Shown one piece after another: positions 26,095 to 34,818 of a stretch of 64,000 nucleotides of DNA. The first letter of the stretch is position 1; each line of letters begins with the position of its first letter. The stretch lies in contig NZ_SZPZ01000005.1 of assembly GCF_005233875.1 (NCBI RefSeq), positions 248,001 through 312,000 on the forward strand, in the 5' to 3' direction. This stretch comes from Kribbella jiaozuonensis. GTDB lineage: Bacteria; Actinomycetota; Actinomycetes; Propionibacteriales; Kribbellaceae. The position numbers and the translations under genes are program-made. A model generated the notes under the pieces. It did no database searches. It had not been told where the DNA came from and saw only the letters and a program-made list of their open reading frames with translations.

Positions 26095-26664
26095 ATGTCG
26101 CGTTCACCGCTTCGTTCCCGAGTCGTGCCGTCCGCCCGTCGTATCGTGATCGGGAGCGCGGTCGTCCTGGCCTCACTCGGGCTCTCGACGACCGTGCCTG
26201 CCTCAGCAACTTCGACGTACTCCGCGGCATCTCCATCGACCGAGCAGAGGGCTGGCACCTTGGACGGCTTCGTGATCGAGAACCTTCCCGACGGCATCGG
26301 CACGCCGAGCGACTTCGAGTACGAGTGGGAGGACGTGTCCTTCCACAGCCGGGTCTGGGAGACCGGCCCGGATCCGGACGGGGCGTACAAGGTCGACCTC
26401 ACGGTCAAGACGATCCGCGGCGAGAAGCTCACCGATCTCGAGGCCCTGAAGGACTTCCTCGTCGAGTACGAGGAGAAGGAGCCGGGTTCCTGGCAGCTGA
26501 CCCCGGTCAAGGTCGGTGGGTACGACGGCCTGTTCTCCGGCGACGAGGTGTTCTACTTCGTCGCGCCGGGTGTCGCGGCCGAGGTGACGATCGACCACGA
26601 GCGCTTCACCGACGAGGACGTGCTCGACACCGCGGCGGGCTTCCATCCGGAGTCCACCACCTGA
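26095..26664 (+). CDS. Secreted protein of unknown function
   Basis: 189 aa; AGGAGG stands seven bases before the ATG. Signal peptide about 1-38 (twin Arg RR at 15-16, hydrophobic core IGSAVVLASLGL, ends ASA). The mature part is acidic (GTPSDFEYEWEDVSF, DFLVEYEEKEPGSW) with a beta-strand pattern and no cysteines. Family not recognised; DLTVKTIRGEKLTDLEALKD and VGGYDGLFSGDEVFYFV suggest a small single-domain fold. Stands alone between the GNAT gene and a hairpin terminator. Confidence 0.8.
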   Translation: MSRSPLRSRVVPSARRIVIGSAVVLASLGLSTTVPASATSTYSAASPSTEQRAGTLDGFVIENLPDGIGTPSDFEYEWEDVSFHSRVWETGPDPDGAYKVDLTVKTIRGEKLTDLEALKDFLVEYEEKEPGSWQLTPVKVGGYDGLFSGDEVFYFVAPGVAAEVTIDHERFTDEDVLDTAAGFHPESTT

Positions 26665-26682
26665 TGCCCTAGGCAACGGAAC

Positions 26683-26720
26683 GGGGCGGCGACCCCGACT
26701 GTTGTCGGTGTCGCCGCCCC
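26683..26720. terminator. Bidirectional hairpin between convergent genes
   Basis: GGGGCGGCGAC (26683-26693) pairs with GTCGCCGCCCC (26710-26720); the inner CGAC/GTCG extends it around TGTT. No T-run. Lies between the secreted-protein gene and the UPF0182 gene. Confidence 0.7.
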
Positions 26721-26737
26721 GGGAGTCACCCTGTGGC

Positions 26738-29722
26738 TCAGCCTGTCGGTGAGGTCGTCGGCGTCGATGCCGGCGGACTGGCCGGGGTCGACGGGGCGCC
26801 GGACGGCTTCGTGGTCGGCGTCGGACTGGTTGCTGCGGCAGCTGCCGCAGCCTTGTCCAGCGCAGCCTTCATCTGGTTGACGTTCGCCTGGTAGCCCGCG
26901 AGATCACTCTTCTTGAGGGCTTCCTGCGCCCGGTCGTACGCCGCCTGGGCGTCCGCCAACGCCTGCTTGACCGTCTGGTTCGGCTGGTTCGCAGGCGGCG
27001 TCTTGGTACCTGGTGGTTGCTCACCCGTGTCGACGTTGGTCTTGAAGACCGTGGCCAGGGCTTCCTGCAGCGTGGAGCCGAAGGCGACCCCATCGCCGAA
27101 GGACACCAGGACGTACCTCAGCACGGGATAACTACCGGGCCCGCTCGTCCGCACCGAGTAGACCGGTTGGACATAGAGCAGTCCACCACCGAGAGGCAGC
27201 GTCAGCAGGTTGCCGTACTGCGCTCTGGCGCCGCTGCTCGGCTGGTTGATCGGGAGCAGCGCCTGTCTGATGCCTTCGTCGGTCTGGAACTTGTTGTAGA
27301 CCTGCCCCGGACCAGGTATCTGCAGGTTGCCGGGCAATCGCAGTATTCGGAACTTGCCGTAGTCCGGAGATGTCGCCTCGGAATCGACGGCCATGAACGC
27401 AGTGAGGTTCTCCCGTTCGGCGTTCGGCACGTAGACCGACGTCAGCGAGAACTTCGGCTCGGTCTGATCGGGCATCCGCAACGAGAGATAGAAGGGAGGC
27501 TGGCTGATATGCGTCGAGGAGTCGCCGCCGGACGAGACCGCGGTCGGGTCGTCCGGGACACGCCACAGGTCGCTGTTCTGGTACCAGGTGCCGGCGTCGG
27601 TGACGTGGTACTTCGCCAGCAGGTCGCGCTGGACCTTGAACATGTCCTCCGGGTAGCGGAGGTGGGCCAGCAGGTCCGGCGAGATCGCGGACTTCGGCTT
27701 GACCGTGCCGGGGAAGGCCTTCATCCAGGTCTTCAGCACCGGGTCCTTGTCGTCCCACGCGTACAGCTCGACCGAGCCGTCGTAGGCGTTGACCACGGCC
27801 TTGACCGAGTTGCGGATGTAGTTGATCTTCTCGCTCGGCTGCTGAGCGATCGTCCCGCGACCGGTGGTGGTGTCCCGGGTGCTGACGTCCAGGGCCACCT
27901 TCTCGGAGTACGGGTAGTTGTCCGAGGTGGTGTAACCGTCGACGATCCAGACCACCTGGCCGTCGACGATCGCCGGGTACGGGTCTCCGTCCGGCGTGAG
28001 CCACGGCGCCGCCTTCTCGACCCGCTCGCGCGGGGTGCGGTCGTAGAGGATCTTCGAGTCCGAGTTCACCCGGCTCGACAGCAGGATGTTCGCGTCCCGG
28101 AACTTGGTTGCGTAGAGCAACCGGTTGCCGAAGGACCCGATCGAGACGCCGCCCTTGCCGTGGTAGGTGTTCAGCGTCGGATCGCCGCCGGTCTTACCTT
28201 CCGGTGTGTCGAGCTCGACCGGCTGGCCGCCCTCCGGACCGCCGACGATCGAGTAGTCCGGGGACTGCTCGCCGAAGTAGATCCGCGGTTCGTAGTCGCC
28301 CAGCTGGCCGGTCGGCGGCAGGTCCTTCTCGGTCCAGACCGGCGTACCGTCCGCGGCCCGCTGGTTGCCGTTCGCGGCGACGACGCCGTAGCCGTGGGTG
28401 TAGACAGTGTGGTCGTTGTTCCAGTTGCGCTGGCCGGCCGGCAGGCGGTCGACCTGGACCTCGCGGACCGCGATGACGGTGTCGTTGACCTTGTCGCCGA
28501 TCTTGTACCGGTCGACGTCCAGATCGGTCGGGAACGAGTAGAACCCGCGCACCTGCTGGAGCTGCTCGAAGGTCGGTCCGACCACGCTCGGGTCGATCAG
28601 CCGGATGCCGGGCAGCACCTCGGTGTCCTGCAGCAGTTCGGTGGGCGTCGCGGTCGTCTTGGCCTGGTAGTCGGTCACCTCGGTCCCCGCGAGGCCGTAG
28701 GCGTCACGCGTGGCCTCGATGTTCTTGGTGATGTAGGGGCCTTCCTTCACCGGCTCGCTCGGCCGGACGCGCAACTGCTGGAGCGCGGCGGGCCAGAGAG
28801 CGCCGAGGAGGATCGCCGACAGGATCAGCACGACTGTGCCGACACCTGGCAGCAGCCAGGTCTTGCGGACCACATTGGCGAAGAACAGACACGCACAGAG
28901 GACCGCTATGACGGCCAGGATTTCCTTGCTGGGCAGGACCGCGTTGTCGCCGGTGTAGGAGATGCCGGTGAAGAGCCGACTGTCCGAGGTGGTGAGGCCG
29001 AAGCGGTCCAGCCAGTAGCTGAAGGCCTTGAGCAGCACGAGCAGACCGAGCAGGACGGAGAACTGCACCTGCGCCGCGCCGGAGGCCTTCTGCCCCTTCG
29101 CGGACGGGCGGAAGCCGCCGTACAAGTAGTGCGTGATGATCGCGGCGACGAGCGACAGCAGGACGATCGAGTAGCCGAAGCCGAGCAGTACGCGCAGCCA
29201 CGGGTAGTCGAAGACGAAGAACGCGATGTCCTTGTTGAAGTGTTTGTCGGTGACACCGAAGGGGGTCCGGTTCTTCCAGGCCAGGAAGACCTTCCACTCC
29301 CCCGACGCGGCCGAGCCGCCGAAGACCAGCATGAGGGTCGCGACCACTCCGACCGCGATCTTCCCGTGCTGCTGCAACAGGTCGCCGTACCGCTCGAAGC
29401 CGGGGCTCGGCGACGGCGCCAGGGCGACGCGAGGACGGGCGCGGAACGCGACGATGATGTTCGCGACGACCGCGGCCGCCATCAGCAGACCGACGATCAC
29501 GAACAGCAGCACCCGGGTCCCGAGCACGGTGCTGAAGACCGAGCCGAGGTCGACCGAGCGGTACCAGAGCCGTTGGGTCCAGACGTCGGTGAAGACGCTG
29601 AAGAGGATCAAAAGGACGATCAGGGTCGCGATCGTCGGCAGCAGGGCCCGAGGACGTCCGCCTGTTCGCCGCGATCTGCGGGCCGGCGGCTCCTCCGGCA
29701 TGTCGTAGACGCCGTCGCTCAT
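26738..29722 (-). CDS. UPF0182-family large membrane protein
   Basis: 994 aa. About seven transmembrane helices in the first 330 residues (for example LLPTIATLIVLLILFSVFTD and ALLFVIVGLLMAAAVVANI-like segments), then a large extracytoplasmic domain and a Pro/Thr/Ser-rich tail (PTPTTKPSGAPSTPASPPA). Matches actinobacterial UPF0182/COG1615 proteins in length and layout (Rv3193c-like, from memory); function unknown. ATGA overlap with the upstream PPA1309 gene shows translational coupling. Conserved neighbour set: PPA1309, PDZ protease, DUF2342. Confidence 0.93.
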   Translation of the reverse strand: MSDGVYDMPEEPPARRSRRTGGRPRALLPTIATLIVLLILFSVFTDVWTQRLWYRSVDLGSVFSTVLGTRVLLFVIVGLLMAAAVVANIIVAFRARPRVALAPSPSPGFERYGDLLQQHGKIAVGVVATLMLVFGGSAASGEWKVFLAWKNRTPFGVTDKHFNKDIAFFVFDYPWLRVLLGFGYSIVLLSLVAAIITHYLYGGFRPSAKGQKASGAAQVQFSVLLGLLVLLKAFSYWLDRFGLTTSDSRLFTGISYTGDNAVLPSKEILAVIAVLCACLFFANVVRKTWLLPGVGTVVLILSAILLGALWPAALQQLRVRPSEPVKEGPYITKNIEATRDAYGLAGTEVTDYQAKTTATPTELLQDTEVLPGIRLIDPSVVGPTFEQLQQVRGFYSFPTDLDVDRYKIGDKVNDTVIAVREVQVDRLPAGQRNWNNDHTVYTHGYGVVAANGNQRAADGTPVWTEKDLPPTGQLGDYEPRIYFGEQSPDYSIVGGPEGGQPVELDTPEGKTGGDPTLNTYHGKGGVSIGSFGNRLLYATKFRDANILLSSRVNSDSKILYDRTPRERVEKAAPWLTPDGDPYPAIVDGQVVWIVDGYTTSDNYPYSEKVALDVSTRDTTTGRGTIAQQPSEKINYIRNSVKAVVNAYDGSVELYAWDDKDPVLKTWMKAFPGTVKPKSAISPDLLAHLRYPEDMFKVQRDLLAKYHVTDAGTWYQNSDLWRVPDDPTAVSSGGDSSTHISQPPFYLSLRMPDQTEPKFSLTSVYVPNAERENLTAFMAVDSEATSPDYGKFRILRLPGNLQIPGPGQVYNKFQTDEGIRQALLPINQPSSGARAQYGNLLTLPLGGGLLYVQPVYSVRTSGPGSYPVLRYVLVSFGDGVAFGSTLQEALATVFKTNVDTGEQPPGTKTPPANQPNQTVKQALADAQAAYDRAQEALKKSDLAGYQANVNQMKAALDKAAAAAAATSPTPTTKPSGAPSTPASPPASTPTTSPTG

Positions 29723-30336
29723 CGTCGCTTCTCCTCGTCGTCACTCATGCCGTCGACCCCAGGACCATCGCCCGGCCGGCTGCCGACCGAAGGTTCGAAT
29801 GTCAAAGACAGTACTTCGCACAGCGTGGGGACCAAGTCGGCGCCGGCAAGCACAGCGCTGTCTTCGTCGTGCTCGCGGAGCCGGACGGCGCCGAACCGTC
29901 CGCCGTCCCGGAGCACCGCCGCGACCATCCTGACCTCGTGCCGGCGCGGATCGCTGCCGGCCAGCTGGGCCAGTCGGGAGTCGGACTCGACGCTGGACAG
30001 ACCGGCCTCGGCCGAAGCCGGGAGCACGATCCTCTCGATCGCCAGCGCGCAGCCGGCGACTCCGTCGGGCCATTCGATCCGGCCGAGCGCGTCGGCCAGG
30101 TTGTCGTCCTCGACACCACCGGGAAGCTCACCCTGGGCGACCGGGGTGAGCGGCTGGGAGGCGTCGTCGGCACCGAGTTGCGCGGCCAGTTGCGGTTCGG
30201 CGCGGAGCAGTTCCTCGGTCGGGACCAGCGCGAACAACTGCGCGGGCTGGTCCCAGCCCGCGCTGCTCACGTGCTTCTCGATCTCGATCACCGCGCGGTT
30301 GAGCGCGTCAGGAGGCAGCGTGCCTACGGATTCCAT
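29719..30336 (-). CDS. PPA1309-family protein
   Basis: 205 aa from ATG 30336; the frame stays open upstream into the PDZ gene but that part overlaps coding sequence. MESVGTLPPDALNRAVIEIE, WDQPAQLFALVPT and DDNLADALGRIEWPDGVAGC match PPA1309-family proteins, a small cytosolic actinobacterial family of unknown role. Ends in an ATGA overlap with the UPF0182 start, so both are made from one mRNA, and lies 46 bases after the PDZ protease stop. Confidence 0.85.
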   Translation of the reverse strand: MESVGTLPPDALNRAVIEIEKHVSSAGWDQPAQLFALVPTEELLRAEPQLAAQLGADDASQPLTPVAQGELPGGVEDDNLADALGRIEWPDGVAGCALAIERIVLPASAEAGLSSVESDSRLAQLAGSDPRRHEVRMVAAVLRDGGRFGAVRLREHDEDSAVLAGADLVPTLCEVLSLTFEPSVGSRPGDGPGVDGMSDDEEKRR

Positions 30337-30382
30337 GCCGGCAGGTCTTCCCTTCGGGTCACCGGGACGTACGGGTCGCTCA

Positions 30383-31417
30383 TCAGCTGCACGACGGGAC
30401 ATCTCCCTTGCCGCTGGCGACAGCCTGCAGCGCGCTGATCGCACCGGTCAGCGTGCTGATCTTCACCAGCTGGATGTCCTTCACGTCGGCGTGCAGCGCG
30501 GCTTCGCAGTTCGGCGCCGGGACCAGGAAGACCGTGGCGCCGTCGTTCCTGGCGCCGGCGATCTTCTGCTGGATGCCACCGATCGCACCGACCTCGCCGA
30601 GCGCGTCGATCGTGCCGGTGCCGGCGACGTGCTTTCCGTCCAGCAGCGGGCCAGGAGTCAGCTTGTCGTAGATGGCCAGCGCGAACGCCGTACCGGCGCT
30701 CGGGCCGCCGATGTCCTGGCCGAGGTTGACCGTGACCTTGACCTGCGATTCGACGCCGATCGAGATCCCGACCATCGGGCGGGTCGCGTCCCCGGGAGTC
30801 GCGGCGGTCTTCAGCTGGACCGTCTGCTCTTCCGTGCCGCGGCGGATCAGGAAGACGACGTTCTCGCCGACCTTGTGCTTGCGGACGAGGTCACCGACCT
30901 GCGGGACCTGCGTCACCGTCTGGCCGTCGACAGCGAGGATGATGTCGCCGGGCTTCAGCTTGCCCTGGGCCGGCGACTTGTCCGCGACCGTCGACACCTT
31001 CGTGTGGAACGGGACCTTCGCCGCCTGCAGTGCGGCCGCGACCGCGCTGTCCTGCGAGCCGGTCATCTCGGCGGTGTTCTGCTCCTGGACCTGGTCGGCG
31101 CTCTGGTCGGGCGGATAGATGATGTCGCGCGGGAACAGATCGTGGTGCGGGTCGAGCCAGTTACGCATCGCCTGCGGCAGGGTCAGCTGACGGTCCGGCG
31201 AGGTCACGGACACCGTGGTCAGGTCGAGCTGGCCGGAGGTCGGGAACGTCTCGTGCCCGGTGATCTCGATGACGGGCTTGTTCTTCGCCGTTCCCAGGGT
31301 GTCCTTGACCGGACCGGGGCTGAACGAGACGAACGGCACCGGGAACGCGGTCACCAGCCCGAGCGAGACGAGAAGCACGACGATCGAGGTGACCAATGTG
31401 GCGGTACGACGTGTCAC
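30383..31417 (-). CDS. PDZ-domain Lon-like (S16) membrane-anchored protease
   Basis: 344 aa from GTG 31417. One N-terminal membrane helix (about 8-28), a PDZ domain about 125-205 (VADKSPAQGKLKPGDIILAV) and a Lon-type proteolytic domain with the Ser-Lys dyad S240 (GGPSAGTAFAL) and K285 (GAIGGIQQKIAGA). No ATPase domain, as usual for the YlbL/Rv3194c group, which cuts proteins at the outer face of the membrane. Starts in a GTGA overlap with the small membrane protein upstream. Confidence 0.93.
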   Translation of the reverse strand: MTRRTATLVTSIVVLLVSLGLVTAFPVPFVSFSPGPVKDTLGTAKNKPVIEITGHETFPTSGQLDLTTVSVTSPDRQLTLPQAMRNWLDPHHDLFPRDIIYPPDQSADQVQEQNTAEMTGSQDSAVAAALQAAKVPFHTKVSTVADKSPAQGKLKPGDIILAVDGQTVTQVPQVGDLVRKHKVGENVVFLIRRGTEEQTVQLKTAATPGDATRPMVGISIGVESQVKVTVNLGQDIGGPSAGTAFALAIYDKLTPGPLLDGKHVAGTGTIDALGEVGAIGGIQQKIAGARNDGATVFLVPAPNCEAALHADVKDIQLVKISTLTGAISALQAVASGKGDVPSCS

Positions 31418-31665
31418 GAACCCTGCCCTGCGATCTTGGTGGAGGCCTGCTGATGATTACGACGACCCAGGCCCCGGCGACGTTCCGGAGTGGCCCGCGG
31501 ACCAGGTGCGGCGAGGGCAGCGTTGAAGCGGCGGAAATCCTCGACCGAGGCGAAGGCGCCGCCGGACCGCGGCCGCTCACGGCTGCGCCAGCCGCGCCAG
31601 GCGGCCCAGCACATCGCCAGCAGCGTGGCGATCAGCGGGAACGCCAGCCACGCCAAAACCTTCAT
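31414..31665 (-). CDS. Small single-helix membrane protein
   Basis: 83 aa; AAGGTGG lies five bases before the ATG. One N-terminal helix (VLAWLAFPLIATLLAMCWAA) then a basic cytosolic tail with RFNAALAAPG. It ends in a GTGA overlap with the PDZ protease, so it is the first gene of the four-gene run ending with UPF0182. Family not recognised beyond similar small proteins upstream of PDZ proteases in related organisms; perhaps an accessory of the protease (inference). Confidence 0.7.
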   Translation of the reverse strand: MKVLAWLAFPLIATLLAMCWAAWRGWRSRERPRSGGAFASVEDFRRFNAALAAPGPRATPERRRGLGRRNHQQASTKIAGQGS

Positions 31666-31695
31666 CCGGCCACCTTCATGCGCCCAGCGTACGTG

Positions 31696-32121
31696 TCAGT
31701 GAGCGCCGACCCACTCGCTGCCACCGTCGATGAAGTGCTGGTGTTTCCAAATCGGGACCTCGGCCTTGAGGTCGTCGATCAGCCGCCGACACGCGGTGAA
31801 GGCGACGTCGCGGTGCGAAGCCGCCACGGCGACGATCACGGCGGCGTCACCGATCTTCAGGTCCCCGGTGCGGTGCACCGCCGCCAGCGCGGTCACGGCG
31901 GGGTCGTCACAGATACGCTGCGCAACCTTCCGCAGGTGCTCCAGCGCGTCGGGGTGCGCCTCGTAGGCCAGTTTGTCGACCGGCTTCTCGTGGTCGTGGT
32001 TGCGCACAGTGCCGATGAAGATCGCGGTTCCACCCGCCGTCGGATCGGCAACGGCAGCCAGCACCTCGTCGCTGGACAACGGGCTCTCCCGTATGTCCAG
32101 CAGCCTGATCGCGTCGCTCAT
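31696..32121 (-). CDS. moaE: Molybdopterin synthase large (catalytic) subunit
   Basis: 141 aa from ATG 32121 with GAGGA just upstream; the longer open frame has no support. TAIFIGTVRNHDHEKPV, LAYEAHPDALEHLRKVAQRI, VHRTGDLKIGDAAVIVAVAA and the catalytic VPIWKHQHF define MoaE. With MoaD it converts precursor Z (cPMP) to molybdopterin. moaD is not in the window. The FdhF/YdeP-type molybdoenzyme at 49.2 kb is a possible consumer of the cofactor. Confidence 0.95.
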   Translation of the reverse strand: MSDAIRLLDIRESPLSSDEVLAAVADPTAGGTAIFIGTVRNHDHEKPVDKLAYEAHPDALEHLRKVAQRICDDPAVTALAAVHRTGDLKIGDAAVIVAVAASHRDVAFTACRRLIDDLKAEVPIWKHQHFIDGGSEWVGAH

Positions 32122-32407
32122 CCGTTCCTCATTCCCGCCGGTCCCCCGTGCTCTCCCGCACACCATCGCATCCCCCGTCGCGCAATTCTCCCTCCCGACC
32201 GCCACTGTCCACACATCCCCTCCCTTTCGCACCGGCATTTCGGCGTCCCGGAGGCTGCGGTGCGTGGCGCGCCGGGCACCCGGAGAGACTGTTGCCTTCC
32301 TCACCTACCGGCGAACACGGGCGATGATGCGTTCGCCGGTGGAGGAACTGATCGACAGAACCAGTACGTTGGAGTTGTACGCCCCACCCGCACAGGAAGG
32401 CCCTCCG

Positions 32408-33724
32408 ATGAGCGACGAACCGGACAACCCGGACAACCCGTTCAAGGGAACGCCGTTCGAGGCCATGTTCCAGCAGTTCTCCGGTGCGGCCGGCGCGGGC
32501 GGCACCCCGGACCTGAACGCGATCTTCGCCCAGGTCCAGCAATTGCTGAGCGGTTCGACCGACGGCAAGCCGGTGAACTGGGACCTGGCCAAGGACATTG
32601 CCCGCAAGACCGTCGCCACCGCCGGGGACCGGTCGATGACGTCCGCCGACGGCGATCGCGTGGCGGACGCGGTCCGGCTCGCCGAGCACTGGCTGGACGA
32701 GGCGACCACGCTGCCCGAGGTGTCTGCGACCTCCGCGGCCTGGAGCCGCGCCGAGTGGGTCGAGAACACGCTGCCGGTGTGGCAGACGGTCGTCGACCCG
32801 GTCGCCGAGCATGTCGCGGGTGCGATGGGCAACGCGCTGCCCGCCGAGGCGCAGCAGTTCGCGGGGCCGATGGCCGGGATGCTGCGGCAGCTCGGCGGTT
32901 CAGTCTTCGGCGCGCAGGTCGGCCAAGGTCTCGGGGAGCTCGCCAGCGAGGTCGTGAGCTCGTCCGACATCGGCCTGCCGCTCGGGCCGACCGGGCAGGC
33001 GATCCTGCTGCCCGACAACGTCGCGAAGTTCGCCGAAGGGCTTGGGCTGTCCGACGAGGACGTCCGGCTGTATCTGGCGCTGCGCGAGGTGGCGCACCAG
33101 CGGCTGTACGCGGGTGTGCCCTGGCTGCGGCAGCACCTCCTGGCAGCGGTCGCCGACTACGCGGCCGGTATCGAGGTCGACACCGGCAAGATCGAGCGCG
33201 CGATGGCCGACATCGACCCGCAGAACCCGGAGGCCATGCAGGAGGCGCTCGCGGGCGGCCTGTTCGAGCCCGAGGACTCCGAGCAGCAGAAGGCGGCGCT
33301 GGTCCGACTCGAGACCACGCTCGCGCTGGTCGAGGGCTGGGTGGACGACGTCGTACGCGAGGCGACCAGGGACCGGATGCCATCCGCGATCCAGCTCTCC
33401 GAGACGGTACGGCGTCGTCGGGCGGCCGGCGGTCCGGCTGAGCAGACGTTCGCGACTCTTGTCGGTCTTCAGCTTCGACCGCGTCGTCTGCGCGATGCCG
33501 CGAACCTGTGGGCTGCCGTTCGGGACGCCCGTGGGGTCGACGGTCGCGACAACCTGTGGTCGCACCCCGACCTGATGCCGAGCACGGCGGACCTGGACGA
33601 CCCGATCGGGTTCGCGCAGCACGCGGGCGAGCTCTCGAACATCGACATCACCGACTTCCTCACCGATGAAGACAAGCCGACCGACTCCACCTCGGACGAC
33701 GACGGAGAGAACCCCACCAAGTAG
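32408..33724 (+). CDS. DUF2342 zinc-dependent metalloprotease-like protein
   Basis: 438 aa from ATG 32408 with AGGAAGG upstream. N-terminal Gly/Asp-rich region, then the DUF2342 (F420-biosynthesis-associated / zincin-like) domain; the zinc-type motif reads REVAHQRLY at 226-234, with E227 and H230 in place but Arg where the first His of HExxH would be. Neighbours (UPF0182, PPA1309, PDZ protease) match the region around Rv3193c-Rv3195 in mycobacteria (from memory). Proteolytic activity is therefore uncertain. Confidence 0.9.
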   Translation: MSDEPDNPDNPFKGTPFEAMFQQFSGAAGAGGTPDLNAIFAQVQQLLSGSTDGKPVNWDLAKDIARKTVATAGDRSMTSADGDRVADAVRLAEHWLDEATTLPEVSATSAAWSRAEWVENTLPVWQTVVDPVAEHVAGAMGNALPAEAQQFAGPMAGMLRQLGGSVFGAQVGQGLGELASEVVSSSDIGLPLGPTGQAILLPDNVAKFAEGLGLSDEDVRLYLALREVAHQRLYAGVPWLRQHLLAAVADYAAGIEVDTGKIERAMADIDPQNPEAMQEALAGGLFEPEDSEQQKAALVRLETTLALVEGWVDDVVREATRDRMPSAIQLSETVRRRRAAGGPAEQTFATLVGLQLRPRRLRDAANLWAAVRDARGVDGRDNLWSHPDLMPSTADLDDPIGFAQHAGELSNIDITDFLTDEDKPTDSTSDDDGENPTK

Positions 33725-33754
33725 TCCGTCCCGGGCGGCGGGGAGACTTGCCGG

Positions 33755-34300
33755 GTGCTTCTTCGGAATGCGGTTGAGGTCTTGGAGGGCTGGAGTGCGC
33801 CCGACGCGGAGCAAGAGGAGCTGCGGGCGCACTACCTGCGGCATCTCGCGGCGCATGCGGACGGGATGTGGCGGAGCTGCCGGCCGGAGCATGTGACGGC
33901 CAGTGCGTTGGTGGTTGACGGCGCGGGGCAGAACACGCTGCTGACGTTGCACAAGACCGTTGGGCGGTGGCTTCAGCTCGGCGGGCATTGCGAGCCCGGC
34001 GACACGACGTTGGGCGGGGCGGCGCTGCGGGAAGCGACTGAGGAGTCAGGGCTGACCGGCCTGACGATCGGCCGGGAGCCACTGCAGCTTTCGCGGCATC
34101 TGCTTCTGGGCGGCGGGTGCGCGGGGGCATATCACCTCGACGTGCAGTTCCTCGTCACCGCGACGGAGGGAACGGAGTACGTCGTGAGCGAGGAATCGCA
34201 TGACCTCAAGTGGTTCCCGCTGGATGAGCTTCCCGCAGACACGGATCCGTCGGTGCAGGAACTCGCGGCCCGAGCACGCGAGCAACTCTCCCGAGCCTGA
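33755..34300 (+). CDS. NUDIX hydrolase
   Basis: 181 aa from GTG 33755 with GGGGAG nine bases upstream. NUDIX box GGHCEPGDTTLGGAALREAT followed by EESGL; the first Glu position is Asp. Residues before it (ASALVVDGAGQNTLLTLHKT) and after it fit the fold. Hydrolyses a nucleoside-diphosphate-linked compound. Follows the DUF2342 gene by 30 bases and is probably cotranscribed; a hairpin terminator lies 55 bases after its stop. Confidence 0.9.
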   Translation: MLLRNAVEVLEGWSAPDAEQEELRAHYLRHLAAHADGMWRSCRPEHVTASALVVDGAGQNTLLTLHKTVGRWLQLGGHCEPGDTTLGGAALREATEESGLTGLTIGREPLQLSRHLLLGGGCAGAYHLDVQFLVTATEGTEYVVSEESHDLKWFPLDELPADTDPSVQELAARAREQLSRA

Positions 34301-34355
34301 CAGCTCACGGCATCGCGCCGCGAGCCTGATTGGTTCGCACCTGGCGTGCGGAACT

Positions 34356-34382
34356 GTGGGCCGACCCGAGTGGTCGGCCCAC
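34356..34382 (+). terminator. Hairpin terminator after the NUDIX gene
   Basis: 11-bp perfect stem (34356-34366 with 34372-34382), loop CGAGT; no T-run, the common actinobacterial form. Confidence 0.7.
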
Positions 34383-34439
34383 CTCCCCACAGCAGGGCAT
34401 CAGCGTTCCTCAGCCCTGCTATCCCTCGCACTACGCCCC

Positions 34440-34685
34440 GTGTTCACCCTGTACTGCGATCCCCGTGATCCCCCTGGTCCTGCGATCCCCGTTCCCCGCT
34501 GGTACTGCGTCCCCGTGATCCCCCCGGATCCCCGTGGCCCCCCGGCCCCGTGAAATCCCCCGTTGGTACTGCTGTTCCCCGTGCTCCCCCGTGATCTGTG
34601 GTGCTGTGTTCATCCCCCGTGCGATCCCCGTCGTACTGCTGTGCCCGCTGCCGAGGCTGGCCGCATCCCCCCGGGTGCGGCCGGC
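34440..34685. repeat. C-rich degenerate repeat tract without a gene
   Basis: The 518-base gap between the NUDIX gene and the NarL regulator holds about 245 bases of imperfect repeats: GTACTGC at 34451, 34502, 34566 and 34633, the first two followed by near-identical TCCCCGTGATCCCCC, plus more than a dozen C4-C6 runs. A hairpin GGCCGCA-TCCCCCCGGG-TGCGGCC closes it at 34659-34682. Short frames in it look like translated repeats, not genes. The minus strand is strongly G-rich and could form quadruplexes. Confidence 0.6.
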
Positions 34686-34818
34686 AGTGGGCTGATGTCG
34701 GGTGCCGCCCCTGAACGGCATCGGCGATCAGCTGGGCTTCCCCCGAAGTCCCCGCTGCCTGATGAAACGAGCCGTCAGCAGGAAGGTGACGGGTCAGACA
34801 GAAGAAGTTTCAAACGAT

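Noticed and set aside
27017..31453. 1478-aa open frame on the + strand
   Set aside because: Antisense to the UPF0182, PPA1309 and PDZ genes; its composition (Arg, Asp, Gly, Val-rich) is the usual mirror of high-GC coding sequence and no domain is recognisable.
34659..34682. Second 6C RNA
   Set aside because: Only one C6 hairpin and no terminator with T-run; kept as part of the repeat tract instead.
34431..34721. 96-aa Gly-rich minus-strand frame in the repeat tract
   Set aside because: Its collagen-like repeats are simply the translation of the C-rich DNA repeat; no ribosome site and no conserved pattern.
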